A stretch of 64,000 bases of DNA from Saprospiraceae bacterium. GTDB lineage: Bacteria; Bacteroidota; Bacteroidia; Chitinophagales; Saprospiraceae. Shown piece after piece: positions 16,214 through 23,635 of this stretch (its first letter is position 1; each line of letters begins with the position of its first letter). The stretch lies in NCBI GenBank assembly GCA_016710265.1, contig JADJJL010000006.1, forward strand, positions 434,001-498,000, in the 5' to 3' direction. The notes beneath the pieces are model-generated. The model saw only the letters and a program-made list of their open reading frames with translations, had not been told where the DNA came from and ran no database searches. The position numbers were made by a program, and so were the translations under genes.

Positions 16214-16427
16214 ATGCTTTTTCATTAGCAAATGTCACCAGTTCACTCAATGTGATTTTCCCAATCACATAATCTCTTATTATTTCAATTCCTTTTGGAG
16301 TTGGTTTAAAACCTTCAAACATATTACTGCCTATGGCATTCGCTGTGCTTTCAAAAGTTTTCAAGTCTGAAAATTTTACACCCATAATGGTTAGTCTGCT
16401 TCGGTCAATTTCAATTAAGTTAAACAT
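16206..16427 (-). CDS. VbhA-like antitoxin of class I Fic toxin
   Basis: 73 aa. It carries the Fic inhibitory motif (S/T)xxxE(G/N) as S34-N-M-F-E38-G39; the Glu would block the gamma-phosphate site of the toxin. The following helices (PTPKGIEIIRDYVIGKITLSELV) line up with VbhA (EPDPQVVAQMERVVVGELET). It is upstream of and overlaps the toxin, as in VbhA-VbhT. A second possible start is the Met at residue 15. Confidence 0.88.
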   Translation of the reverse strand: MFNLIEIDRSRLTIMGVKFSDLKTFESTANAIGSNMFEGFKPTPKGIEIIRDYVIGKITLSELVTFANEKAYV

Positions 16428-16959
16428 TTTTTCAGAATTTAATTCATCTACAAAATTACAAATATTCCCTGAATTACTCTTATATGTTCTTGATATTTAG
16501 AAAATTGCAGACGGATGGTTTCTTTTTCTGTTTGTGCCTAGTAGGGAGTACTTTCTGCAATTTGCTATAAGCGGTATTACAGGCTTTTAGTTCGTTTGTT
16601 GAGGTAACTGCTTTTTAATTTGTTACAACCTCAATCGTGAACCTTGGTTTACTAGCTATGCATAATGGTAGTAATATATTGGGGTAGGATTTTCGGGTCA
16701 TCCAGCAATTTTTATTTTAAACTTTTGGTTTACGCACTTTATGGTACAATGTTAAAAAAAAGCACAGAATAAATCCGTGCTCTTTTCTATTAACCCTATC
16801 CATGGACTCTATGAAAACTCTATTTCAGAATTTTCACAATTTACCTTTACAAAGTTAATGCCAACTTTCTAGACAATCAATATAACAAAAGTTATAGGAT
16901 ATGGATGGCTAGTTCACTTACATTCTCTTGATAAAAATAAAACAAATAATGTAATAGAA
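16428..16959. other. Intergenic region with inverted repeats, no gene seen
   Basis: 532 bp without a supported gene. It holds a perfect 10-bp inverted repeat (AAATTGCAGA at 16502-16511 with TCTGCAATTT at 16554-16563), an imperfect TTGAGG...CCTCAA palindrome near 16599-16636, and a terminator-like hairpin AGCAC...GTGCT near 16759-16780. It may contain the Fic operon promoter or remnants of an earlier cassette. Confidence 0.5.
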
Positions 16960-17781
16960 TTATACTACACCATTTTTCTTATCAATATATATCAAACAAA
17001 TTGCTCTAACAAATAAGCAAGTCATATATAACATTGACTCCAATTCATTATTTTTAAGATCATGACGTCCTTCAGAAGCATGTCTATGTTCATGAATATA
17101 GGGAATAAAATTAGAAAACATAGAATTCCATTTACTTGAAAATTCCATATATTTAAAAATTTCAGCCTTATTATTGTCAAGATTATTATTGTTTGATAAA
17201 ATTTCTCTAGTAAGTCCTTCAATACACTTAAAACAATTAGGTCCAACATCAGGGTATCGTCCAGCCTGATAGTTAGACAATGCATTAGTTAAATCCATTT
17301 TTTCATTTTTAAAGTCAGTCAGATAACTCAAAGTTTCTTCTATCAAAACTTTATCTAATAAAGAATCACCAGCCGGATAAAAAACTCCATTAGTCCATCT
17401 AATATTCAATTTCCCATTACTTAAATCAATGAATTGTTTGACTTTATCATCAATTAAGCTTACAAATTTCTCATTTTCAAAAAAATGCTGCCTTAGAATT
17501 ACTATAACTCCAAGTATTTTTAAGAAATCACCATTTGGAATAAAGGCTATTGGCCTTGTTATAGCTTCACCATATTCACCTCCTTCTTCGATAATATATG
17601 CATACTTTCTTAAACCCAAATTGTTGCAAATTTCTGCAATTGCATCTCTTCTTATTTCAAAATAAAATTCATTATCAAAGTAATCAAAAATTGAATTGTA
17701 GACTCGGTTAATAAAAAATTCCACTTCTTGATCATAAGAGTAATTACTAGGAAAATTCTTGATGAACTGATTGTATTCCAT
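16960..17781 (-). CDS. Abortive-infection-like protein with C-terminal HEPN-type motif
   Basis: 273 aa, not confidently assigned to a named family. The C-terminal third resembles the Abi C-terminal domain: DLTNALSNYQAGRYPDVGPN at 163-182 (a helix presenting a growing cassette-like phrase), then an Rx6H motif R233-HASEGR-H240 in a helical context, close to the HEPN ribonuclease pattern. The N-terminal part (1-120) is mixed and unrecognised. In its setting beside toxin and restriction genes, a defence role is the best guess. It is divergent from the TAC module, sharing its regulatory region. Confidence 0.6.
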   Translation of the reverse strand: MEYNQFIKNFPSNYSYDQEVEFFINRVYNSIFDYFDNEFYFEIRRDAIAEICNNLGLRKYAYIIEEGGEYGEAITRPIAFIPNGDFLKILGVIVILRQHFFENEKFVSLIDDKVKQFIDLSNGKLNIRWTNGVFYPAGDSLLDKVLIEETLSYLTDFKNEKMDLTNALSNYQAGRYPDVGPNCFKCIEGLTREILSNNNNLDNNKAEIFKYMEFSSKWNSMFSNFIPYIHEHRHASEGRHDLKNNELESMLYMTCLFVRAICLIYIDKKNGVV

Positions 17782-17833
17782 ATAAATCTAAATTTTACGA
17801 TATGCTCAAAGGTAAACTGCCCAATAAAATCAA

Positions 17834-17917
17834 TTTGCCAAAAAAATGTTAATTTTACTTAAAAGTGAAATTATTTTGGCAAATCGATGGTTTAATCAAT
17901 AAAGGTATGTACCTTTG
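17834..17917 (+). promoter_or_regulatory. TAC promoter with two candidate operators
   Basis: A -7 box TACCTTTG (17910-17917, exact TAnnTTTG) overlaps a palindrome AAAGGT-ATGT-ACCTTT at 17901-17916. Further upstream is a perfect 10-bp inverted repeat, TTTGCCAAAA at 17834-17843 and TTTTGGCAAA at 17874-17883. Both are good candidates for autoregulation by the HTH antitoxin encoded downstream. Confidence 0.55.
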
Positions 17918-17994
17918 TACCGCCAAATAAAGAATTAAAGGGTAAACATTTGATAATCAAAGCGATTTTTATTGGTTTAGGTGCTATCAACTAA

Positions 17995-18504
17995 GTGCAT
18001 TACGAATTAATCAAATTAGATCAATTTAGTGGTAGCAAGGCTACAATTTACAGTATTTTACCAAAGGGTGAATCATTGAGTCTATTTGAAGAATTTATCG
18101 AAGAAAATGTTTCTGATTATAGTGCTGAAATTAAGCAAATTATGAGTCGGCTTATCCAAATTGGAAAAGTCACTGGATTTAGAGACCATTATTTCAAAGA
18201 GGAAGGAGATTCTAATTTTGTTTATAGACATGGAAAATCTTTTTGGGCTTTGTTTGATGATGAGGAAAAAAAATTAAGACTCTATTGTATATCTATAAGT
18301 AACGTTGTGCTAATTTTAGGAGGTGGTGGATATAAAAGTAAAAGCGTAATGAAATGGCAAGATGATCCTATATTATCTGAAAAAGTCAGAGAATTTATGA
18401 ATTACGGAGACTCAATTTTTAATCAAATAGACGCCAAAGACATTTATTGGTCAGAAAATTCTGAATATTTAACAGGAAATTTAAAAAACTACGAAGATGA
18501 ATAA
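17995..18504 (+). CDS. Putative HigB/RelE-fold toxin of a TAC module
   Basis: 169 aa starting at GTG 17995, directly after an in-frame stop, so no earlier start exists. The strand-rich core FRDHYFKEEGDSNFVYRHG, KSFWALFDDEEKKLRLYCIS and NVVLILGGGGYK resembles the HigB/RelE fold, in which positive and aromatic residues on the last strands cut mRNA at the ribosome. Family assignment is by pattern and context, not by a specific motif. It overlaps the HTH antitoxin by 8 bp (ATGAATAA), the usual toxin-first order of HigBA. Confidence 0.62.
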   Translation: MHYELIKLDQFSGSKATIYSILPKGESLSLFEEFIEENVSDYSAEIKQIMSRLIQIGKVTGFRDHYFKEEGDSNFVYRHGKSFWALFDDEEKKLRLYCISISNVVLILGGGGYKSKSVMKWQDDPILSEKVREFMNYGDSIFNQIDAKDIYWSENSEYLTGNLKNYEDE

Positions 18505-18952
18505 ATCAAATCAATCAAGAGGGTATACAAGTCCGCTGATAGATCAGCTACTTTCAGAGATTTCTCCACTTCAAATGGAAAAAACAAAAATCAAGATGCT
18601 AATAGCTGCAAGAATTGATGATATTTTAACTGAAAGAAAACTTGCTAAAATAAAGTTTGCAGAATTAGTTGATAAGAATCCATCAGAGATAACAAAATGG
18701 CTTAGTGGAACTCAAAATTTTACAATTGATATCCTTACTGAAATTGCATTTACTTTAAAGATTGATATTGTTGAATTGTTTACCAATCCATTATCTTTTA
18801 ATACCAGTAATACTGTATCAAATGATCAAAATTCAATCACGGAAGCAAATATAAAAAATAATATTGTGAAATATAATTTTCGTCAGAAAAATAGTGATTG
18901 GTCTACTTTAGATTGTGATACTTTAAATCAAAATACTTACAAGTATAGATAA
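18497..18952 (+). CDS. HTH (XRE) antitoxin with C-terminal chaperone-addiction-like tail
   Basis: 151 aa. A lambda-repressor-like HTH spans about residues 38-95 (ARIDDILTERKLAKIKFAEL, then DKNPSEITKWLSGTQNF). After a polar linker the last about 35 residues (KYNFRQKNSDW, then LNQNTYKYR) form a short extension with Trp, Phe and Tyr. In TAC systems such as M. tuberculosis HigBA-Rv1957 this ChAD tail makes the antitoxin depend on a SecB-like chaperone, and here a SecB-like gene follows after one base. The HTH call is firm; the ChAD role is inferred. Confidence 0.82.
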   Translation: MNKSNQSRGYTSPLIDQLLSEISPLQMEKTKIKMLIAARIDDILTERKLAKIKFAELVDKNPSEITKWLSGTQNFTIDILTEIAFTLKIDIVELFTNPLSFNTSNTVSNDQNSITEANIKNNIVKYNFRQKNSDWSTLDCDTLNQNTYKYR

Positions 18953-18953
18953 A

Positions 18954-19400
18954 ATGGCAAATAACGAAAATATAAAATTTGAAGCCAAAATAAGATCTAT
19001 AGATCTTTTAAATTCATCATTTATTACTCCTCTAAAGCACGATAAACCAATTGATAATTTTCAGTTTAACATTAGTCTTGAAAATAATTTAAATATCGAA
19101 AAGGACCTTATTTACATATTGGTGTCAGTAGAAATACAAGATGAATCATACACTATTAATTTTGGCAGCGCATCTGTCTGTTGTATTTTTGAAGTGAATA
19201 ATTTAAAAGAAATTATTTCAATTACAAAAGACAGTTACACCATTCCACCTTCGTTAAATGTTGTATTGAATAGCATTTCTCTTTCTACTACACGTGGTGT
19301 TTTATATACCTTATTTAAGGGTACTTTTTTAGATAACGCCATTTTACCAATTGTCGATCCGAAACAATTTCAACCTGTGCTAGCTAAATCTGAAATATAA
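18954..19400 (+). CDS. SecB-like chaperone of a TAC module
   Basis: 148 aa with the SecB fold pattern: four beta strands (FQFNISLENNLN, LIYILVSVEI, SASVCCIFEV) followed by a helix and the C-terminal signature RGVLYTLFKGTFLDNAILPI then VDPKQF at about 114-139, which matches the SecB phrase SRGTFPQLNLAPVNF. It is directly downstream of the HTH antitoxin, so it is probably a dedicated chaperone that protects the antitoxin rather than the export SecB. Sequence is far from proteobacterial SecB, as usual for TAC chaperones. Confidence 0.78.
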   Translation: MANNENIKFEAKIRSIDLLNSSFITPLKHDKPIDNFQFNISLENNLNIEKDLIYILVSVEIQDESYTINFGSASVCCIFEVNNLKEIISITKDSYTIPPSLNVVLNSISLSTTRGVLYTLFKGTFLDNAILPIVDPKQFQPVLAKSEI

Positions 19401-19625
19401 AATAATTGACATCAGTTAAACGAATATTGAATTTTAATTCAACTACCCGCCATGCCCTGTAAATGCAAATATAAACCGGAGCCTGGATTTAGTCAAGGCT
19501 AATTATATGCCAGAGCTATCAGACCAAATTAGATGGCAGAAAGACACTTCATCATGAGTGCCTCAGCATTGGTTTTTGCTTGGGCTTGTGCGGCTTTGGC
19601 AATGTGCTTGCAAATAGCGTGGTCA

Positions 19626-21248
19626 TTAAATCGGTTTCAATCCCAACTCTTTCAAATATTCGTTGTGTTTGTCTGTATTTGTTTTTATAGTTTCGTTTAT
19701 TGATGTCAATTTGTTGTTTACTTCTTTCAGGTCAATTTGCACTTCGTCCTCTGATGTGCTGACATACCTTGAAATATTAAGGTTGTAGGCGTTCTTTTCA
19801 ATTTCGTCCATTGAAACCCTACGGGCATATTTCTCTACGTGGTCTGGTCGGAATTGATAAGTTTCAACGATTTTTCGAATATCGTTTGGCTCTTCGTTTT
19901 CTCCTTCTCGTAATGTGTTTTGTCTTTTGCCTTGTTTGTAATGCTCTGCTGCATTAATGAACAACACATCATCGTGCTTTTTACATTTCTTTAAAACCAA
20001 AATAGAAACTGGAATACCTGTCGAGTAGAATAAGTTTGAGGGCAAACCAATGACTGTGTCAATGTGGTTATCTTTTAAAAGTTTGGTTCTGATGCGTTCT
20101 TCTGCTCCTCCACGAAATAAAACTCCGTGAGGTAAAATAATAGCCATGGTCCCTTCTTTCCCTAAGAAGTGAAAACCGTGCAACAAGAATGCAAAGTCGG
20201 CTGCTGATTTAGGGGCTAAACCATAACTTTTGAAACGGAAATCTTCCGCTAATGTGTCGTTCGGTTCCCATCGTAAACTAAAAGGTGGATTGGCTACAAT
20301 GGCATCAAATTCTATTTTTTGGCTTGGATTCATTTCGTTAAGTAATGCCCAACTATTTTCCAAAGTATCTCCGTGGAATATCTCAAACTCGGTGTCTTTC
20401 ATACCGTGCAAAAGCATATTCATTCGGGCAAGGTTGTAGGTGGTGATGTTTTTCTCTTGACCGTAAATTTTACCTACGTTACCGCCATTGTCTTTAATTC
20501 TCTTCCTCACATTTAACAACAATGAGCCTGAGCCACAAGCAAAATCTAATACCTTATCCAGTTTCTTTTTCTTTCCTGTTTTAGGCTCTTGACTGTCTAA
20601 GGTTACGATTTCAGAAAGTATAGTAGAAATTTGTTGGGGTGTGTAAAACTCACCTGCTTTTTTTCCTGATCCTGCTGCAAATTCGCCTATCAAATACTCA
20701 TAAGCATCGCCAAGAGTATCAGAATCGGCAGAGAATTCCGCAATGCCTTCTGCAATTTTCTGAATGATGGCGCATAGTTTCTTGTTTCTTTCGGCTGACG
20801 TTTTTCCTAGTTTTTCTGAATTCAAATTGATTTCAGAAAACAAGCCTTGAAAAGCAGATTCAAACGATTCGTTCTCGATGTATCGAAAACCTGATTCAAG
20901 TGTAACCAATAGTTCAGGATTTTGAGTACGAGCCATCTCGCTAATATTACTCCACAAGTGGTTAGGTTCGATGACATAATGCACTTTGCGTCTCATCTGT
21001 TTTTCAAACTCAACTACTTCATCTTTATTGGAAGCATACCAAACAGATAGCGGTGTTCTGCTATCCGATGTTGGCAAATTGGGATAGTCCTTGCCTAATT
21101 CCTTCTTTGCTGCTTCTTCATAGTTGTATGACAAATACCGGAGGAAAAGAAAAGAGAGCATATAATCACGGAAATCATCTGCATTCATTGCACCACGGAG
21201 GTTGTCCGCTATAGCCCAAAGGGTCTTACCCAGTTGTTGTTGGTTCAT
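19626..21248 (-). CDS. hsdM: Type I restriction-modification DNA methyltransferase subunit M
   Basis: 540 aa from ATG 21248 (a longer open frame upstream overlaps the preceding gene). N-terminal HsdM domain (LWAIADNLRG onward), then an N6-adenine methyltransferase: SAM motif VLDFACGSGSLLL near residues 255-267 and catalytic NPPF in IVANPPFSLRW near 325-335. Methylates the site recognised by HsdS, and forms the restriction complex with HsdR. It is the last gene of the operon, 20 bp after the four-helix-bundle gene. Confidence 0.95.
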   Translation of the reverse strand: MNQQQLGKTLWAIADNLRGAMNADDFRDYMLSFLFLRYLSYNYEEAAKKELGKDYPNLPTSDSRTPLSVWYASNKDEVVEFEKQMRRKVHYVIEPNHLWSNISEMARTQNPELLVTLESGFRYIENESFESAFQGLFSEINLNSEKLGKTSAERNKKLCAIIQKIAEGIAEFSADSDTLGDAYEYLIGEFAAGSGKKAGEFYTPQQISTILSEIVTLDSQEPKTGKKKKLDKVLDFACGSGSLLLNVRKRIKDNGGNVGKIYGQEKNITTYNLARMNMLLHGMKDTEFEIFHGDTLENSWALLNEMNPSQKIEFDAIVANPPFSLRWEPNDTLAEDFRFKSYGLAPKSAADFAFLLHGFHFLGKEGTMAIILPHGVLFRGGAEERIRTKLLKDNHIDTVIGLPSNLFYSTGIPVSILVLKKCKKHDDVLFINAAEHYKQGKRQNTLREGENEEPNDIRKIVETYQFRPDHVEKYARRVSMDEIEKNAYNLNISRYVSTSEDEVQIDLKEVNNKLTSINETIKTNTDKHNEYLKELGLKPI

Positions 21249-21267
21249 ATCAATTACAAATTGAAAA

Positions 21268-21627
21268 TTACGAATTACGGTTTTTAATAGTGATTTGGAT
21301 TTTGCCAATGATTTTACAAATTTCTTCTGCATCAGCAAGTAAACCTTCTGCTTGTTCTTGTGATAAATAATCGGTTGCTCTTAGTAGTTTTAACCAATAA
21401 ACACTTTCTCGTGCTTCTTTGTAGGCGATACTAAGTTTTGAAAGAAAATCTTTTTCAGATTGGCCTCCAATAGATTCTTCTATGTTTGCACCAACGGAAG
21501 TGCCACTTCGCAACAGTTGTTTTGAAAGTACAAATTCTTTCTTTTCAGTAGTTAGGTACTTGTATAAGTTCACAATCCGAATGGCAAATGCAAATGACTT
21601 TTGCTGTATAATATTATCACTTTTCAT
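21268..21627 (-). CDS. Four-helix-bundle protein (S23/IVS-encoded family)
   Basis: 119 aa from ATG 21627. Family signature VLSKQLLRSGTSVGANIEES and then EARESVYWLKLL is typical of the four-helix-bundle proteins first found in 23S rRNA intervening sequences and related to the Avd protein of diversity-generating retroelements. No reverse transcriptase is nearby. Such genes are often seen inside Bacteroidota type I restriction operons; the function there is unknown. It sits between kilA-N and hsdM with short gaps. Confidence 0.87.
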   Translation of the reverse strand: MKSDNIIQQKSFAFAIRIVNLYKYLTTEKKEFVLSKQLLRSGTSVGANIEESIGGQSEKDFLSKLSIAYKEARESVYWLKLLRATDYLSQEQAEGLLADAEEICKIIGKIQITIKNRNS

Positions 21628-21661
21628 ATTGTTATTTAGATTCGTAATTTTAAATTCGTAA

Positions 21662-22465
21662 TTACTTAAGGAGTTTTCTGTTTTCAACTTCAATGAGCAC
21701 TTTCATTTGCTGAATAGCTAAATGATTCAATTTAATGAGTCTTTCTTTTTGAGGTATTTTTTCATTTATAAAAACTGAATTTAAGTTTTCCATATTTGCT
21801 AGGCAAATCAGTTGGTTAATGTTTGCGTAATCACGCATATTTCCCTTCAAATTAGGGTTTGCATCTCGCCATTGCTTTGCAGTTATTCCAAACATTGCCA
21901 TATTAAGCACATCCGCTTCGGTGGCATAAATAACAGCTGTTTGTGAAGCTGTTAATTCTTTAGGTATCAAATTTTGCTTGATGGCATCTGTATGAATATG
22001 GTAATTGATTTTTGCCAGTTCTCGCTTGGCATTCCACCCCAACTGTTTTTGTTCTTCTTCTTTGAGGCGTTGAAATTCGTTAATTAAATAAATTTGAAAC
22101 TCAGGACTTAACCACATTGCAAAATGAAAAGCAATATCCTTATGAGCATAAGTACCTCCATACCTGCCTGCCTTTACCAATAAACCAGCCGCTTTTGTTC
22201 TTTCAGCCCATTGACCTACTGACATAATAAATCGGTTAACTCCGGCTTCCTGCTCAATTACCCCGAATTCGGGGTAATTAAAATTAGGGTTGTTTATTTT
22301 TTCCCAAATTCCCAGATATTCAAGCGTATTTTTATTTGTAATCCACTTGCCAATTAAACCGCTACCTTCCTTAAATCCAGCGGTCATATCAGTAAGGCAG
22401 ATATAATCAACATCGGCTACTTTTACTACCGTTACTTCGGTATCTTTTATTTTAATTTTCGCCAT
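21662..22465 (-). CDS. KilA-N domain protein in the hsd operon
   Basis: 267 aa. The KilA-N DNA-binding domain covers about residues 10-125 (DYICLTDMTAG, LEYLGIWEKINNPNFN, GRYGGTYAHKDIAFHFAMWL). The C-terminal half is helical and unassigned. KilA-N domains occur in phage and large-virus proteins and in some restriction operons. It starts 3 bp after the hsdS stop, so it is translated with the restriction genes; its role may be DNA sensing or antirestriction escape, which is speculative. Confidence 0.85.
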   Translation of the reverse strand: MAKIKIKDTEVTVVKVADVDYICLTDMTAGFKEGSGLIGKWITNKNTLEYLGIWEKINNPNFNYPEFGVIEQEAGVNRFIMSVGQWAERTKAAGLLVKAGRYGGTYAHKDIAFHFAMWLSPEFQIYLINEFQRLKEEEQKQLGWNAKRELAKINYHIHTDAIKQNLIPKELTASQTAVIYATEADVLNMAMFGITAKQWRDANPNLKGNMRDYANINQLICLANMENLNSVFINEKIPQKERLIKLNHLAIQQMKVLIEVENRKLLK

Positions 22466-22468
22466 CTT

Positions 22469-23635
22469 CTAATCCTTAACTTTCGGAAACAAGCCCTGCA
22501 TCAATCCCTTTTTATGCAACTTCAATTGCTCGATCTTTTCCGCCTGTGCGGTAATGAGTGAATCTAAGGAAGTAAGACAGGAAGCGATTTTTTGTTGTTC
22601 CTCCAAATCGTTATTTGGAGGAACTAATACCTTGATTTTATAAATATTTGTTTTGGATAAACTTGGTACACCACCCGCCTCATTATGTTCTCTCCAATTA
22701 ATATTTTCAAAAACATAAAGGATATATTTGGGCAAACTGTTTTTAAATTGATGGGTGTAAAAAAGAGTATCAACAGTCCAAAACTTTCCAGTTAAAAACA
22801 TTGGTTTATCAATTGTGCCTTTTCTGCCAATACAAACACTTTCTCCATCACATAAATATTCATCCACAGAAAGCATATATCCGCCTGAGCCATAGACAGG
22901 GATTTTACCTTTACCTAAATGCTTATAATCTCTTCCATTGCCAATTTCAAATAAATTCTCAAAAGATTTTTCCACCCACTCCCCATCTTTCTCAAACTCC
23001 TTAAACCGATACTTCGGCACTTTTTCTCCCTCTTGTGGGAAAAGGTTTTGCATCAAGCCTTTTTTGTGTTCTTTCAATAAATCCAACTTATGGCTTTGGG
23101 CATCTATCACTTCATCTAAGGACGAAAGACAAGAGGCGATTTTTTGTTGTTCTGATTTATTCTTTGGAAAAAAAATCTGATATTTTGAAATTAAGTTTTT
23201 ATCACCTCTGGGCATTTTTACGCCTTTTGCACCAACCATAACGTAATTTATAAAAACATCATTTCTTAAAATAAATGATAAAAATACTTTGCATATTTCC
23301 ATTTTTGCGCGAACGACAAAAACATCATTTGAACATCCCCCTTCTCTATCAGAATACCAAACCTTTTTTAAATAGGGACGAATATTTGAGATTAAAATAT
23401 CTTCTACTGTGTACTTTGTAAAATTTCCTGATGATGGAAGTTTTGATGAAGATGTGACTCCTGAATAATCTGCCAATAGATTTTCAGTGCTGATATAAGT
23501 ATTGATGGAAAGATTCTTTAAAGTGGTTTTTTCATTAACGAATTCCGCAACATCTCCCAATATCTTTACAATCCATTCTTCTTCTTTTTGAAACTCAGAA
23601 AAACGCAAGTCTGGTATCAATTTATCTTTACTCAT
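22469..23635 (-). CDS. hsdS: Type I restriction specificity subunit S
   Basis: 388 aa with two target-recognition domains (about 1-150 and 205-345), each followed by a conserved helical spacer. The two spacers are near-copies (QKIASCLSSLDEVIDAQSHK and QKIASCLTSLDSLITAQAEK, both ending HKKGLMQ.LFP), the standard two-half organisation that recognises a split site. It overlaps the hsdR stop by 8 bp, so it is translationally coupled to hsdR. Confidence 0.95.
   Translation of the reverse strand: MSKDKLIPDLRFSEFQKEEEWIVKILGDVAEFVNEKTTLKNLSINTYISTENLLADYSGVTSSSKLPSSGNFTKYTVEDILISNIRPYLKKVWYSDREGGCSNDVFVVRAKMEICKVFLSFILRNDVFINYVMVGAKGVKMPRGDKNLISKYQIFFPKNKSEQQKIASCLSSLDEVIDAQSHKLDLLKEHKKGLMQNLFPQEGEKVPKYRFKEFEKDGEWVEKSFENLFEIGNGRDYKHLGKGKIPVYGSGGYMLSVDEYLCDGESVCIGRKGTIDKPMFLTGKFWTVDTLFYTHQFKNSLPKYILYVFENINWREHNEAGGVPSLSKTNIYKIKVLVPPNNDLEEQQKIASCLTSLDSLITAQAEKIEQLKLHKKGLMQGLFPKVKD

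Noticed and set aside
21268..21627. Diversity-generating retroelement, because the four-helix-bundle protein resembles Avd
   Set aside because: No reverse transcriptase or template/variable repeat is visible in the window.
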